DNA of 64,000 nucleotides from Acidimicrobiales bacterium (GCA_025455885.1 JALOLR010000011.1:62001-126000), one strand, 5' to 3'; numbered from the stretch's first letter, positions 20,367-28,814 are shown. Translations and numbers: made by a program. The notes: a model not told the origin generated them from the letters alone.

Positions 20367-21842
20367 GTGGGGAGCGACGAGGCCACCGGGACCGACGCTG
20401 CGGGGACCGACACTGTCGGAGCCGACTCGGGCGGCGGGAGCCGCCTGGCCCGGTTCGACACCGTGGAGCGGTTCGTGCTCGGCGCGATCGTCGGCATCGT
20501 GGTCCGTGTGTGGCTGGCCGGCGAGGGCCCGCCCGCCGTCTGGCAGGACTCCTTCGACTACCTCGCCGTGGGCTCCAACCCGCTGTGGAGCACCGAGCTG
20601 TGGGCCGGCTCGCGCCCCGGGCTGGTGTCGTACCTGATCGCCACGCTGGGCGGGGAGCTCAACGTCAACTACGTGGTGTTCCAGGTCGTGTTCGCCGCGC
20701 TGGCGTGGTCGGCGCTGGCCGCGCAGGTCTCGGCGGTGATGCCGACGGCGACGCGCCGGTGGGTCGCCTTCGGCGTGGTGCTGGCGTTCTCGTGGACCCG
20801 GCCGGTGGCCCTCTGGGACCGGTCGGTGCTCTCGGAGTCCTTCGGGCTGTCGCTGCTCGCCGCGACGGCTGCGGCGGGGCTCTGGCTCCTCCGGGGTGCC
20901 GACCTCCGGCGACTGGTGGTGTTCGTGCTCGCTGCCGCGGCGTGGGGGTTCACCCGTGACACGAACGCGGTGGTGGTGGCGATGCTCGTCGTCGGCTTCG
21001 GCGGGTGGTGGGCCCTGGGGTGGCGCCGCTCGCGGCGGGAGCCGGTCGGGACCGGCGAGGGGAGCGGTCGAGCCTGGCTGGCGGTCGGGGCCGTCGCGCT
21101 GGCCGTGGTGCTCGCGCTCGCGGCGTGGTCGTCGAACGCCGGCGGCCGCCACGTGGTCCCGCTGGCCCACGTGTTCGCGGTCCGGGTCCTGCCCTACGAG
21201 GACCGCATCCAGTGGTTCGTCGACCAGGGCATGCCGGGGCTCGGCCTGCCTCTCCCGGTGGCGGCGCCGGGCGGCGAGGTCGCACCTGTGGCCCCCGTCG
21301 ACCTCGACAGCCCGTCGACCGAGACGTGGCGGTCGTGGCTGGACACCGACGGGCGGGCCGCGCTGGTCCGCTACGCGCTCACCCATCCCGGGTACCTCGT
21401 GGGGGAGCCGCTCCAGGACCCGGAGCGGACGTTCAACAACGGCGACGGCGACGTCGTGGCCACCTACGCCCCTGCGGGCTCACGGACGGTCCCGGGTCTC
21501 ACCGCGTTGCTGTGGCTGCCGCTCGTGCCGACGGTGGCCGTGGGCGTGGCCATCGCCGGGTGGTACCTCTGGCGACGGCGCCGGCCGACGCCGCTGGCGA
21601 TCGTCGCCGCGACGTGCGTGGTCGCGGCGGGGCCGCTGGCGTTCGTGGCCTGGCACGCCGACGGCATGGAGACCGCCCGCCACCTCCTCACGCCGGCGGT
21701 GCTGGTGCGGTTGGGGGTGCTGCTCGGCGTGCTCTCCCTGCTCGAGGTCGTGGGCCTCGGCGACGCCACCGACCCGTCCGACGCCGACCGTCCGTCCGGG
21801 GGACCCGAGCCGGTGCAGGAGCCTGTCCCAGCGGGTGCGTAG
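20367..21842 (+). CDS. Multi-spanning membrane protein, glycosyltransferase-like
   Basis: A 491-aa integral membrane protein with about nine hydrophobic segments, first near residue 30 (FVLGAIVGIVVRVWLAG). An early acidic loop (VWQDSFDYLAVGS) and the long extracytoplasmic loop before the last helices recall GT-C fold glycosyltransferases, but no catalytic residue can be assigned. The C-terminus is acidic and Pro-rich. GTG 20367 has GGGGAG 7 nt upstream; a TACCGT at 20327–20332 is the likely -10. radA follows at once. Confidence 0.6.
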   Translation: MGSDEATGTDAAGTDTVGADSGGGSRLARFDTVERFVLGAIVGIVVRVWLAGEGPPAVWQDSFDYLAVGSNPLWSTELWAGSRPGLVSYLIATLGGELNVNYVVFQVVFAALAWSALAAQVSAVMPTATRRWVAFGVVLAFSWTRPVALWDRSVLSESFGLSLLAATAAAGLWLLRGADLRRLVVFVLAAAAWGFTRDTNAVVVAMLVVGFGGWWALGWRRSRREPVGTGEGSGRAWLAVGAVALAVVLALAAWSSNAGGRHVVPLAHVFAVRVLPYEDRIQWFVDQGMPGLGLPLPVAAPGGEVAPVAPVDLDSPSTETWRSWLDTDGRAALVRYALTHPGYLVGEPLQDPERTFNNGDGDVVATYAPAGSRTVPGLTALLWLPLVPTVAVGVAIAGWYLWRRRRPTPLAIVAATCVVAAGPLAFVAWHADGMETARHLLTPAVLVRLGVLLGVLSLLEVVGLGDATDPSDADRPSGGPEPVQEPVPAGA

Positions 21843-21845
21843 GGT
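21840..21845 (+). promoter_or_regulatory. -10 box TAGGGT for leaderless radA
   Basis: The hexamer overlaps the stop codon of the preceding membrane protein gene and ends 7 nt before the radA ATG. Confidence 0.45.
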
Positions 21846-21852
21846 GCGGCAC

Positions 21853-23337
21853 ATGGCCAGGTCCCGTTCGGTCTTCCGATGTCAGGAGTGCGGTGGCACC
21901 GCCCCCAAGTGGGCCGGCCGGTGCCCGTCCTGCGAGGCCTGGAACTCCCTGGTCGAGGAGCGCGAGGTGCCGGCGTCGGTGGCGGCCGCCGGTCTGGCCG
22001 CCCCGCTCGGTGCCCCCCGGCCCATCACCGAGGTCGACGTCGATCAGTGGCGGGCCCGCCCCACCGGCATCGCCGAGCTCGACCGGGTGCTCGGCGGAGG
22101 TCTCGTGCCGGGGTCGGTCACCCTCCTCGGCGGCGAGCCGGGCATCGGCAAGTCCACCCTGTTGCTGCAGGCCGTCGCCGCCGTCGCGGCCGACGGGGTC
22201 CGGGTCCTCTACGTCTCGGCGGAGGAGTCCACCCAGCAGGTCCGCGTGCGCGCCGAACGGCTGGGCGCCCTCACCCCCACGCTGTACCTCGCCGCCGAGA
22301 CGGCCATGCCCCACATCCTGTCGTTCCTCGACGAGGTGCAGCCCGAGCTCCTCGTCGTCGATTCCATCCAGACCGTCCACGACCCCGACCTGGGTTCCGC
22401 GGCCGGATCGGTGGCCCAGGTTCGCGAGTGCGCGGCGCGCTTCGTCGGGCACGCCAAGGCCCGTGGGGTGGCCACGGTGCTGGTCGGCCACGTCACCAAG
22501 GACGGCGGCCTCGCCGGCCCGCGGGTGCTCGAGCACGTGGTCGACACGGTGCTCGCCTTCGAGGGCGAGCGGCACCACGCGCTCCGGCTCCTCCGGGCGG
22601 CCAAGCACCGCTTCGGTGCCACCGACCAGCTGGGCCTCTTCGAGATGACCGGCGACGGGCTCATCGGGGTGCCCGACCCGAGCCGGCTCTTCCTCGCCGA
22701 CCGTCGCAAGGGCGTCTCGGGGTCCGTCGTGGTGCCCACCATGGACGGTCACCGGCCCCTCCTCGTCGAGCTGCAGGCCCTCGTCGCGGCGAGCACGCTC
22801 CCCAGCCCCCGCCGGTCGGCGCAGGGCCTCGACGCCGGTCGGCTCTCGTTGCTGCTGGCCGTGCTGGCCGAGCGGGCGGGGCTGCGCTTCGGTGACACCG
22901 ACGTCTACGCGCTGGCCGTCGGCGGGGTGCGGGTGGTCGAGCCGGGCGCCGATCTGGGCCTCGCCCTGGCCCTGGCGTCGGCGCTCACCGGTCGGTCGGT
23001 GCCCGCCGATCTCGTGGTGTGCGGCGAGGTCGGTCTGGGCGGTGAGCTGCGCCAGGTCGCCCAGTGCGAGCGTCGGGTCGCCGAGGCCGCCAGGCTCGGG
23101 TTCACGCGGGCGCTGGTGCCTCGCCTCTCGCCGCCGATGCCCGACCACATCGAGTTGATCCGGGTCGACACCCTGGCCGACGCGGTGGCGGCGGCGGGCC
23201 TCGCCGACGACGAGCTTCGGCGGCCGAGGGTGGGTCGTGGCGGGGCGACGCTGCGACCAGTGGCGGCGGCCGAGGTCCCCGATCGGGTGCCCGACGAGCT
23301 CCTGGGATGGGCCGACCCCGCCGATCCCCCGTTCTGA
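21853..23337 (+). CDS. radA: DNA repair protein RadA (Sms)
   Basis: A 494-aa RecA-like helicase that drives branch migration in recombination. The four-Cys zinc finger is C10, C13, C24, C27; Walker A GGEPGIGKST has Lys100; the RadA-specific KNRFG motif appears here as KHRFG; a Lon-like domain forms the C-terminal part (ALPSP-like TLPSPRRSAQGLD onward). ATG 21853 is preferred by the MARSRSVFRC opening and the TAGGGT box 7 nt upstream. Next to disA, as in firmicutes and actinobacteria. Confidence 0.95.
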   Translation: MARSRSVFRCQECGGTAPKWAGRCPSCEAWNSLVEEREVPASVAAAGLAAPLGAPRPITEVDVDQWRARPTGIAELDRVLGGGLVPGSVTLLGGEPGIGKSTLLLQAVAAVAADGVRVLYVSAEESTQQVRVRAERLGALTPTLYLAAETAMPHILSFLDEVQPELLVVDSIQTVHDPDLGSAAGSVAQVRECAARFVGHAKARGVATVLVGHVTKDGGLAGPRVLEHVVDTVLAFEGERHHALRLLRAAKHRFGATDQLGLFEMTGDGLIGVPDPSRLFLADRRKGVSGSVVVPTMDGHRPLLVELQALVAASTLPSPRRSAQGLDAGRLSLLLAVLAERAGLRFGDTDVYALAVGGVRVVEPGADLGLALALASALTGRSVPADLVVCGEVGLGGELRQVAQCERRVAEAARLGFTRALVPRLSPPMPDHIELIRVDTLADAVAAAGLADDELRRPRVGRGGATLRPVAAAEVPDRVPDELLGWADPADPPF

Positions 23338-23386
23338 GACGCCGATTCGGGTCGTCCCCCAGGCCTCCCCGGTGGGTCGATCCGCC

Positions 23387-23392
23387 TAGGAT
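23387..23392 (+). promoter_or_regulatory. -10 box TAGGAT for leaderless disA
   Basis: TAGGAT is 6 nt before the disA ATG, in the 61-bp gap after radA. No Shine-Dalgarno is present. Confidence 0.5.
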
Positions 23393-23398
23393 CCGTCG

Positions 23399-24475
23399 AT
23401 GGCACGGCGACGCAGCGAGGCGATGCTCTCCGCGCTGGGCGCGGTGGCTCCCGGCAAGCCGCTCCGCGAGGGCCTCGATCGCATCCTCCAGTCGGGCATG
23501 GGCGCACTCATCGTCGTGGGCGACGGTCCCGACGTCCTGAACATCTGCTCGGGGGGCTTCCTCCTCGATGCGGCCTTCAGCCCCCAGCGGCTGTCGGAGC
23601 TGGCCAAGATGGACGGAGCGATCGTCCTGGCCCCCGACGCCAGCCGGATCGCCCGGGCGAACGTGCACCTGGTGCCCAACCCCAACGTCCCGACCTCCGA
23701 GACCGGCACCCGTCATCGCACCGCCGAGCGGGTGGCCCGCTCCATCAACCTCCCGGTCATCTCGGTGTCCGAGGACATGTCGATCATCGCCGTCTACTGC
23801 GGTGACGAGAAGCAACAGCTCATCCCCGTCCCGCGGCTCCTCGACCGGGGCACGCAGGCCTTGCGCACCCTCGAGCGCTACAAGGACCGCCTGATCGAGG
23901 TGTCCCAGAACCTCGCCGCGCTCGAGGTCGAGGACCTCGTCACCCTCCGCGACGTGGTGATGCTCTTGCAGCGCACCGAGATGGTGCTGCGCATCGCCGA
24001 GGAGATCGAGTTCGACATCGTGGAGCTCGGCGTCGACGGGCGCCTCATCCGGCTCCAGCTCGAGGAGGTGCTCGCCGGGGTGGAGGACGAGCGTCGCCTG
24101 GTGGTCGTCGACTACCTCCACGAGGAGAACGACTGGCACCTCGAGGAGGCCATGGACGGTCTGGCCCGGCTGGGCACCGAGAAGCTGCTCGACATGAAGG
24201 CGGTGGCCGAGGTGCTCCACCTCCCCTCCGGCGCCACCGCCGACCTCGACGACCCGGTGGAGCCGAAGGGCTACCGCCTCCTGGCCCGGATCCCCCGCCT
24301 CCCCGAAGGGGTGATCGACCGCATCGTCGAGCGGTTCGGCAACCTGTCGACGATCATGCGCGCCACCATCGCCGACCTCGAGGAGGTCGAGGGGGTGGGC
24401 GACCAGCGGGCCCGGGCCATCAAGGAAGGCCTCTCCCGTCTCGCCGAGGCGAGCATCCTCGACCACTACAGCTGA
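23399..24475 (+). CDS. disA: DNA-integrity-scanning diadenylate cyclase DisA
   Basis: A 358-aa enzyme that makes c-di-AMP from two ATP and stalls at branched DNA. The catalytic motifs D72-G-A74 and R105-H-R107 (GTRHRTAERV) are intact. A helical linker and a C-terminal helix-hairpin-helix (VEGVGDQRARAIKEGLSRL) bind DNA. Length is typical. ATG start supported by the TAGGAT box. It is the last core gene before the accessory stretch. Confidence 0.96.
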   Translation: MARRRSEAMLSALGAVAPGKPLREGLDRILQSGMGALIVVGDGPDVLNICSGGFLLDAAFSPQRLSELAKMDGAIVLAPDASRIARANVHLVPNPNVPTSETGTRHRTAERVARSINLPVISVSEDMSIIAVYCGDEKQQLIPVPRLLDRGTQALRTLERYKDRLIEVSQNLAALEVEDLVTLRDVVMLLQRTEMVLRIAEEIEFDIVELGVDGRLIRLQLEEVLAGVEDERRLVVVDYLHEENDWHLEEAMDGLARLGTEKLLDMKAVAEVLHLPSGATADLDDPVEPKGYRLLARIPRLPEGVIDRIVERFGNLSTIMRATIADLEEVEGVGDQRARAIKEGLSRLAEASILDHYS

Positions 24476-24477
24476 AC

Positions 24478-24493
24478 GCCCGCCCCGGCGGGC
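24478..24493 (+). terminator. Hairpin after disA
   Basis: GCCCGCC and GGCGGGC form a 7-bp all-GC stem with a minimal loop, 2 nt after the disA stop. Confidence 0.5.
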
Positions 24494-24496
24494 GCC

Positions 24497-24557
24497 TCAG
24501 CCGTGCGACGGGCGTGTCAGCCGTGCTCATGACGGGCGCGTCACCCGTGCTCCCGAC
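24497..24557. repeat. Imperfect short direct repeats after disA
   Basis: Three imperfect units begin TCAGCCGTGC, TCAGCCGTGCTCAT and TCACCCGTGCTC, the first two continuing with GACGGGCG. Unit length is 20 to 24 bp. They lie in the 155-bp gap before the dienelactone hydrolase; the rest of that gap shows nothing I can name. Confidence 0.4.
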
Positions 24558-24630
24558 CGCGCCGGGCACCGGTACGCGTGCTCGCGGTCATGGGGGAGCA
24601 GCGGGGCGGGACGGGTGGCAGGATGCGGCC

Positions 24631-25290
24631 ATGCGCATCGAGCTCCCGTCCGGCGCCGCCGCCGCCCTCGCCCGTCCCGGGGGCTCGACGCCCGACCGGG
24701 GCCTCGTCGTGATCCCCGACATCATGGGACTGCGGACGCTGTTCGACGAGATGACCGACCGGTTGGCCGCCGAGACCGGATGGGCGGTGTGCTGTCCCGA
24801 GCCCTTCGCCGGGCACGAGGGCTGGACCGTCGAGGAGCGGATGGCGGGAGGGGTCGCCGAGGTGGGCACCGAGCGGATGCTGGTCGATGTGGTGGCGGCG
24901 GCGGACGCCACCGACGCACCGACGGTGGGCGTGCTCGGCTTCTGCATGGGCGGGATGGTCACGTTCGCCGCGGCCGGGACGGGCCGCTTCCACCGGGCGG
25001 TGGCCTTCTACGGGATGATCCGCCTGCCCGAGAGCTGGCGGGGCCCCACGATGGTCGACCCGCTCGAGGCGCTGGCGCGCCCGCAGCGCTGTCCGACCAT
25101 GGCCGTCATCGGCACGGCCGATCCCTACACGCCGCCGGAGGACGTCGCCGACGCCGAGGCGCTCGGTGTCGAGATCGTGCGCTACGAGGGGGCCGAGCAC
25201 GGGTTCGTCCACGACGCCACCCGGCCCGCGCACCGCCCCGACGACGCCGCCGACGCGTGGGCCCGCGCCCTCGCGTTCCTCGCCACCTGA
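24631..25290 (+). CDS. Dienelactone hydrolase family protein
   Basis: A 219-aa alpha/beta hydrolase with the Cys nucleophile in GFCMGG, Asp in GTADPYTP and His in AEHGFVHD, the DLH triad. Family members hydrolyse dienelactones in aromatic degradation or related esters; the substrate here is unknown. The ATG at 24631 gives the usual N-terminus (MRIELPSG). An upstream GTG at 24514 would add 39 residues with no family match. First gene of the accessory stretch. Confidence 0.82.
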   Translation: MRIELPSGAAAALARPGGSTPDRGLVVIPDIMGLRTLFDEMTDRLAAETGWAVCCPEPFAGHEGWTVEERMAGGVAEVGTERMLVDVVAAADATDAPTVGVLGFCMGGMVTFAAAGTGRFHRAVAFYGMIRLPESWRGPTMVDPLEALARPQRCPTMAVIGTADPYTPPEDVADAEALGVEIVRYEGAEHGFVHDATRPAHRPDDAADAWARALAFLAT

Positions 25291-25355
25291 TCCACCCCCC
25301 GAACTGTTGCGTCGCCAGCTCGGAATACCGAGCGGAGCGCTCAACAGTTCGCATG
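25291..25355. repeat. Nested inverted-repeat element, copy 1
   Basis: Outer arms CGAACTGTTG (25300–25309) and CAACAGTTCG (25342–25351) enclose an inner hairpin GCTCGG–AATA–CCGAGC (25318–25333). The outer arms are AT-rich for this genome. It starts one base after the dienelactone hydrolase stop. Copy 2 follows 83 bp downstream with two substitutions. Confidence 0.8.
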
Positions 25356-25373
25356 TGGCCCGGCCGACCCAGC

Positions 25374-25438
25374 TCCACCCCCCGAACTGTTGCGTCGTCA
25401 GCTCGGAATACCGAGCGGAGCGTTCAACAGTTCGCATG
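25374..25438. repeat. Nested inverted-repeat element, copy 2
   Basis: Same 65-bp sequence as copy 1, in the same orientation, differing only at 25398 and 25423 (both T for C). Both changes fall outside the outer and inner arms, so the foldback is kept. Confidence 0.8.
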
Positions 25439-25478
25439 GGGGCGGGGCGGGGCGGGGCGGGGCGGAGTGGGGCGGGGG
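25438..25478 (+). repeat. GGGGC repeat tract (G-quadruplex candidate)
   Basis: At least six runs of four or more G separated mostly by single C. It abuts repeat copy 2 and ends 10 nt before the TACGGT box of the TetR gene, on the non-template strand. Confidence 0.6.
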
Positions 25479-25488
25479 AGCTTGGCGG

Positions 25489-25494
25489 TACGGT
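25489..25494 (+). promoter_or_regulatory. -10 box TACGGT for the TetR gene
   Basis: TACGGT ends 7 nt before the ATG at 25502, with no ribosome binding site. Confidence 0.5.
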
Positions 25495-25501
25495 GCGGCG
25501 C

Positions 25502-26116
25502 ATGGCGGCACCGGTGGGGCTCGACCGTGCGGCGGTGGTCGATGCGGCGGTGGCCCTCGTCGACGACGCCGGGAGGGTCGACGCCGTCCGTCTGCACCAG
25601 GTGGCCGACCGACTCGGGGTCCGGACCCAGTCCCTCTACGCCCACGTCGACGGGCTCGACGACCTGCGCCGGGCGGTCGCCGTCGTCGCCCTCGACCGCC
25701 TGGCCGGGTCGTTGGCCGAGGCGGCCGCGGGCCGCTCGGGCCCGGACGCCCTCGCCGGGATCGTGCGGGCCTACGCGGGCTTCGCCCTCGCGCACCCCGG
25801 CCTCTACGACGCGACGCTCCTCCCGCCCGGCGACGATCCGGCGCTGGGCGCGGCCATGGCGTCGGTCGGCCGTCCCCTCAACCTGGTCTTCCGCTCCTAC
25901 GGCCTCGACGACGCCGACGCGCTGCACTGGTACCGGATCGTGTTCGCGTCGGTGCACGGGTTCTCGCTCATGCGCCGCGACGGCCTGCTCACCATGCCCG
26001 CCGACCCTGACGAGACGGTCGAGCGGATGATCGCCGTGTTCGTCCGCGAGCTGGCCGCCGTGGCCGGCGACGTCGGCGCCGACCCGGTCACGCCGGACGT
26101 TCGAGCTCGAACCTGA
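25502..26116 (+). CDS. TetR/AcrR family transcriptional regulator
   Basis: A 204-aa regulator. The N-terminal helix-turn-helix covers about residues 8–55 (VRLHQVADRLGVRTQSLYAHV). The C-terminal ligand domain looks like the WHG/TetR_C_33 type (HPGLYDATLLPP, FASVHGFSLM). The ligand is unknown. The start is fixed by the TACGGT box and the MAAPVGLDRAAVV opening. Its 3' end overlaps the convergent methyltransferase gene by 29 bp. The nested repeats and G tract directly upstream could be part of its control. Confidence 0.85.
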   Translation: MAAPVGLDRAAVVDAAVALVDDAGRVDAVRLHQVADRLGVRTQSLYAHVDGLDDLRRAVAVVALDRLAGSLAEAAAGRSGPDALAGIVRAYAGFALAHPGLYDATLLPPGDDPALGAAMASVGRPLNLVFRSYGLDDADALHWYRIVFASVHGFSLMRRDGLLTMPADPDETVERMIAVFVRELAAVAGDVGADPVTPDVRART

Positions 26117-26684
26117 CCACCTCGGTGGCCGGGTCGAGCCGCACGGCGCGACGGTCGACCACCCGGAGTCCGGCGCAGAGCGCATCGACGACCGGGGCGG
26201 CCAGCGGCCACGGTCGTCCCCGTCCGGTGGGGTCGCCGACCAGGGCGATGGCCAGCAGGGTGCCGCCGGGGGCCACGAACGACCGGATGGCCTCGGCGGC
26301 CGCGACCTCGAGGTCCGGGTCGATCGACTGCACCGTGAACACCTCGACCACCAGGTCGAAGGCGTGCCGCCACCCCGCTGGTGCGTGGAGGAGGTCGGCG
26401 ACCTCCCACGCCACGGGGGCGTCGGGGTGGCGCCGTCGGGCCCAGTCGACGGCGCTGGGGGAGGCGTCGAATGCCGTGACCACGTACCCCTTCTCGGTCA
26501 GTGCGACGGCGTCGTCGCCCAGCCCGGCGGCGACGACCAGCGCTCGCCCGCCGGGCCGCTCCGGCTGTCGGGCCCACCACTCGTCGAAGAGGGGGCGCGA
26601 CGGGGCGTCCTGCCAGGGGATGGCGCCTTCGTCGCCGTCGGCCCGGGCGTAGACCTCCTCGAAGAAGTCGCCGTCCGTGCTCAC
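26088..26684 (-). CDS. Class I SAM-dependent methyltransferase
   Basis: A 198-aa protein with the SAM motifs ALVVAAGLGDDAVALTEKG and VVTAFDASPSAVDWARRR and an acidic post-motif VVEVFTVQSI. It resembles the thiopurine/tellurite methyltransferase branch in size and layout. Substrate unknown. The GTG at 26684 starts 3 nt after the P450 stop, so the two form an operon; it may modify the P450 product. Confidence 0.78.
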   Translation of the reverse strand: MSTDGDFFEEVYARADGDEGAIPWQDAPSRPLFDEWWARQPERPGGRALVVAAGLGDDAVALTEKGYVVTAFDASPSAVDWARRRHPDAPVAWEVADLLHAPAGWRHAFDLVVEVFTVQSIDPDLEVAAAEAIRSFVAPGGTLLAIALVGDPTGRGRPWPLAAPVVDALCAGLRVVDRRAVRLDPATEVVRFELERPA

Positions 26685-26687
26685 CCG

Positions 26688-27995
26688 CTACCCGAGGGCG
26701 GGGGTGGGCGTGAACTCGACGGGCATGTGCTTGATGCCGTCGACCAGGTTCATCCGCAGCCGCTGGACCGGTCCGGCCAGGCGGATGTCGGGCACCCGCC
26801 GAGCCAGCTCCTCGAACATCACCCTGATCTCGAGGCGGGCCAGGTTGGCGCCGAGGCAGAAGTGGGGCCCTCCGGCGCCGAAGGCCACGTGGTGGTTGGG
26901 GTCCCGGGCGATGTCGAACTCGCCGGCGGTGGGCCCGAACTCCTCCTCGTCGCGGTTGGCCGACGGGTACCACAGCACGACCTTCTCGCCCGCGGCGATG
27001 GCCTGGCCGCCGAGCACGGTGTCGGCGGTGGCGGTGCGGCGGAAGAAGTTGACCGGGCTGGTCCAGCGCAGGATCTCCTCGACCATGGTGTCGGCCAGCT
27101 CGGGGTGGGCGATCCATCGGTCCCACTGGTCGCGGTGCTCCATGAAGGCGATGAGGCCCTTGGAGATGGCGTTGCGGGTGGTCTCGTTGCCGGCCACGAC
27201 GAGCAGGGCGAAGAAGAGGTCGCGTTCGAGGTCGGTGAGCTCGACGGTGGTGCCGTCCTCCATGGTGACCTGGGCGTCGGTGAGCTTGGTCCAGACGTCC
27301 TCAGCGGGGTTGGCCCGCTTGTCGTTGCTCATCTCGCTGGCGTAGATCGCCATCTCCATGATGACGTTGGCGTAGTCCGAGCCCATCTCCTCGGCCGGAG
27401 CGCCCGACCCGTACTCGCTGTCCTGGCTACCGATCATCCGGTTGCTCCAGTCGAACAGCTTGGCGCGGTCCTCGGCGGGCACCCCGATGATCTCGGCGAT
27501 GGCCAGCAGCGGCAGCTCGGCGGACACGTCGACCACGAAGTCGCACTCACCCACGGGTGTGACCCGGTCGAGCACGGCGTTGGTCTTCTGGCGCAGCGCC
27601 TCCTCGAGGCGGCGGATCATGCGGGGGGTGAACCCGGAGTTGACGAGCTTGCGGTACCGGGTGTGCTGGGGCGGATCGGTGCTGACCATCATGAGGCCCG
27701 GGCCCAGTTCCGGCGGCTGGTCGGTGAGGGCGATGCCGCCGGCGCCGTCGCGGCCGGGTCCGGTCTGGTGGCTGTAGAGCAGACCGGCCTTGTGCACCTC
27801 GGTGACGTGGCGGTGCGAGGTGACCAGCCAGAAGTCCTCCCCGTCACTGCCGGCGGTGCCCGGATGGCGGTAGACGGGCGCCTCGCGGCGGAGCTTGTCG
27901 AACCACTCCGCGGGGTAGCGCTCGGCGAACACGTCGAGGTCGGTCACGTCGATGTCGTCGAACGTCGGCGATGCCTCGGTGCTCAGGTCCGTCAT
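26688..27995 (-). CDS. Cytochrome P450
   Basis: A 435-aa soluble bacterial P450. The haem loop is FGAGGPHFCLG with the thiolate Cys380; the I-helix reads LLVVAGNETTRN and supplies the oxygen-activating Glu-Thr pair. The C-terminal half resembles the CYP125/142/linalool hydroxylase branch, which acts on isoprenoid or sterol-like chains; the substrate cannot be fixed by eye. ATG with GAGGAG 7 nt upstream. No ferredoxin gene is adjacent. Forms an operon with the methyltransferase. Confidence 0.9.
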   Translation of the reverse strand: MTDLSTEASPTFDDIDVTDLDVFAERYPAEWFDKLRREAPVYRHPGTAGSDGEDFWLVTSHRHVTEVHKAGLLYSHQTGPGRDGAGGIALTDQPPELGPGLMMVSTDPPQHTRYRKLVNSGFTPRMIRRLEEALRQKTNAVLDRVTPVGECDFVVDVSAELPLLAIAEIIGVPAEDRAKLFDWSNRMIGSQDSEYGSGAPAEEMGSDYANVIMEMAIYASEMSNDKRANPAEDVWTKLTDAQVTMEDGTTVELTDLERDLFFALLVVAGNETTRNAISKGLIAFMEHRDQWDRWIAHPELADTMVEEILRWTSPVNFFRRTATADTVLGGQAIAAGEKVVLWYPSANRDEEEFGPTAGEFDIARDPNHHVAFGAGGPHFCLGANLARLEIRVMFEELARRVPDIRLAGPVQRLRMNLVDGIKHMPVEFTPTPALG

Positions 27996-28098
27996 GGTCG
28001 GCTCCTCATCTGGGGTGCGTCGACCCCCATCCTCGCGGGTCGTCGTGAACGATGCCGCACATGGTGGTGCGGATCGCCTTCCAGGGCCAGAGCGGGGC

Positions 28099-28449
28099 TC
28101 AGACGGCGAGCAGAGCGACGATCGCCGAGCTCGTGACGATCACGAGCACAGCGAACATCCACACCATGGTCCGTTCGCCGCGCTCGAGGAAGTAGCCCGG
28201 GCTCTGGACAACCGCGTACAGCAGCAGCCCGAGCCCGACGAAGGCGAGGCTGGATGCCCCGCTGGTGAGGATCACGACGCCGCCGGCGACGAGCACGACC
28301 GCGGTCACGACCTCGGCGACCACGTGCAACGTGATCTCGGGCCGGGACCGGTCGTTCCGGTGGAGCACCCCGTTGCGCAGCTCCACCGCCCACCACACGG
28401 CCATCGACGCGCCCACGGCCACGGAGTAGACGGCGACGACGGTGTCCAT
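28099..28449 (-). CDS. Small four-helix membrane protein
   Basis: A 116-aa hydrophobic protein with four predicted membrane helices (VYSVAVGASMAVWWAVEL; AEVVTAVVLVAGGVVIL; the stretch around LGLLLYAVVQ; VWMFAVLVIVTSSAIVAL). No family recognised. The ATG at 28449 gives a good N-terminal helix; the ORF extends further upstream but that part lies antisense to the next gene. The 103-bp gap before the P450 start holds only the P450 leader. Confidence 0.6.
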   Translation of the reverse strand: MDTVVAVYSVAVGASMAVWWAVELRNGVLHRNDRSRPEITLHVVAEVVTAVVLVAGGVVILTSGASSLAFVGLGLLLYAVVQSPGYFLERGERTMVWMFAVLVIVTSSAIVALLAV

Positions 28450-28513
28450 GGGACGACCATCGTCGGTCGTCGGGCGCCCACGGGCAAGCAGGCCGTCGTG
28501 GCACGCTCGGGCC

Positions 28514-28798
28514 ATGATCATCGTGGCCGGCACCCTGACCGTCGCAGCAGAAGACCGCGACACGTATCTGGCGGCGTGTGGCGATGTCGTCGCCGCCGCC
28601 CGGACGGCCCCGGGGTGCCGGGCCTTCCACCTCTCGGCCGATCCGATCGAGCTCGATCGGATCAACGTGTTCGAGCAGTGGGCGTCGGCTGAGGCCGCCG
28701 AGTCCTTCCGGGGCTCGGGACCGACCGATCAGCTCTGGGCACTGGTGCGCGACGCCGAGGTGCACGAGCACGAGGTGGCGTCGACGACCAGGCTCTGA
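28514..28798 (+). CDS. Antibiotic biosynthesis monooxygenase (ABM) family protein
   Basis: A 94-aa ferredoxin-like fold protein: MIIVAGTLTVAAEDRDTYL, then APGCRAFHLSADP and INVFEQWASAEAAESF, which match the ABM/YgiN group of cofactor-free quinol monooxygenases. ATG 28514 is the natural start; an earlier ATG at 28442 overlaps the divergent gene's start. Function in this neighbourhood unknown. Confidence 0.8.
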   Translation: MIIVAGTLTVAAEDRDTYLAACGDVVAAARTAPGCRAFHLSADPIELDRINVFEQWASAEAAESFRGSGPTDQLWALVRDAEVHEHEVASTTRL

Positions 28799-28814
28799 CG
28801 AGCGGCTGCGGGTG

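Noticed and set aside
25321-25350. SigR-type promoter (GGAAT ... GTT) inside the nested repeat
   Set aside because: GGAAT and GTT occur but are about 20 nt apart; the consensus needs about 18, and the bases belong to the hairpin arms.
25291-25438. CRISPR array
   Set aside because: Only two repeats, each a palindrome with an 18-bp gap between them; no cas genes in the window.
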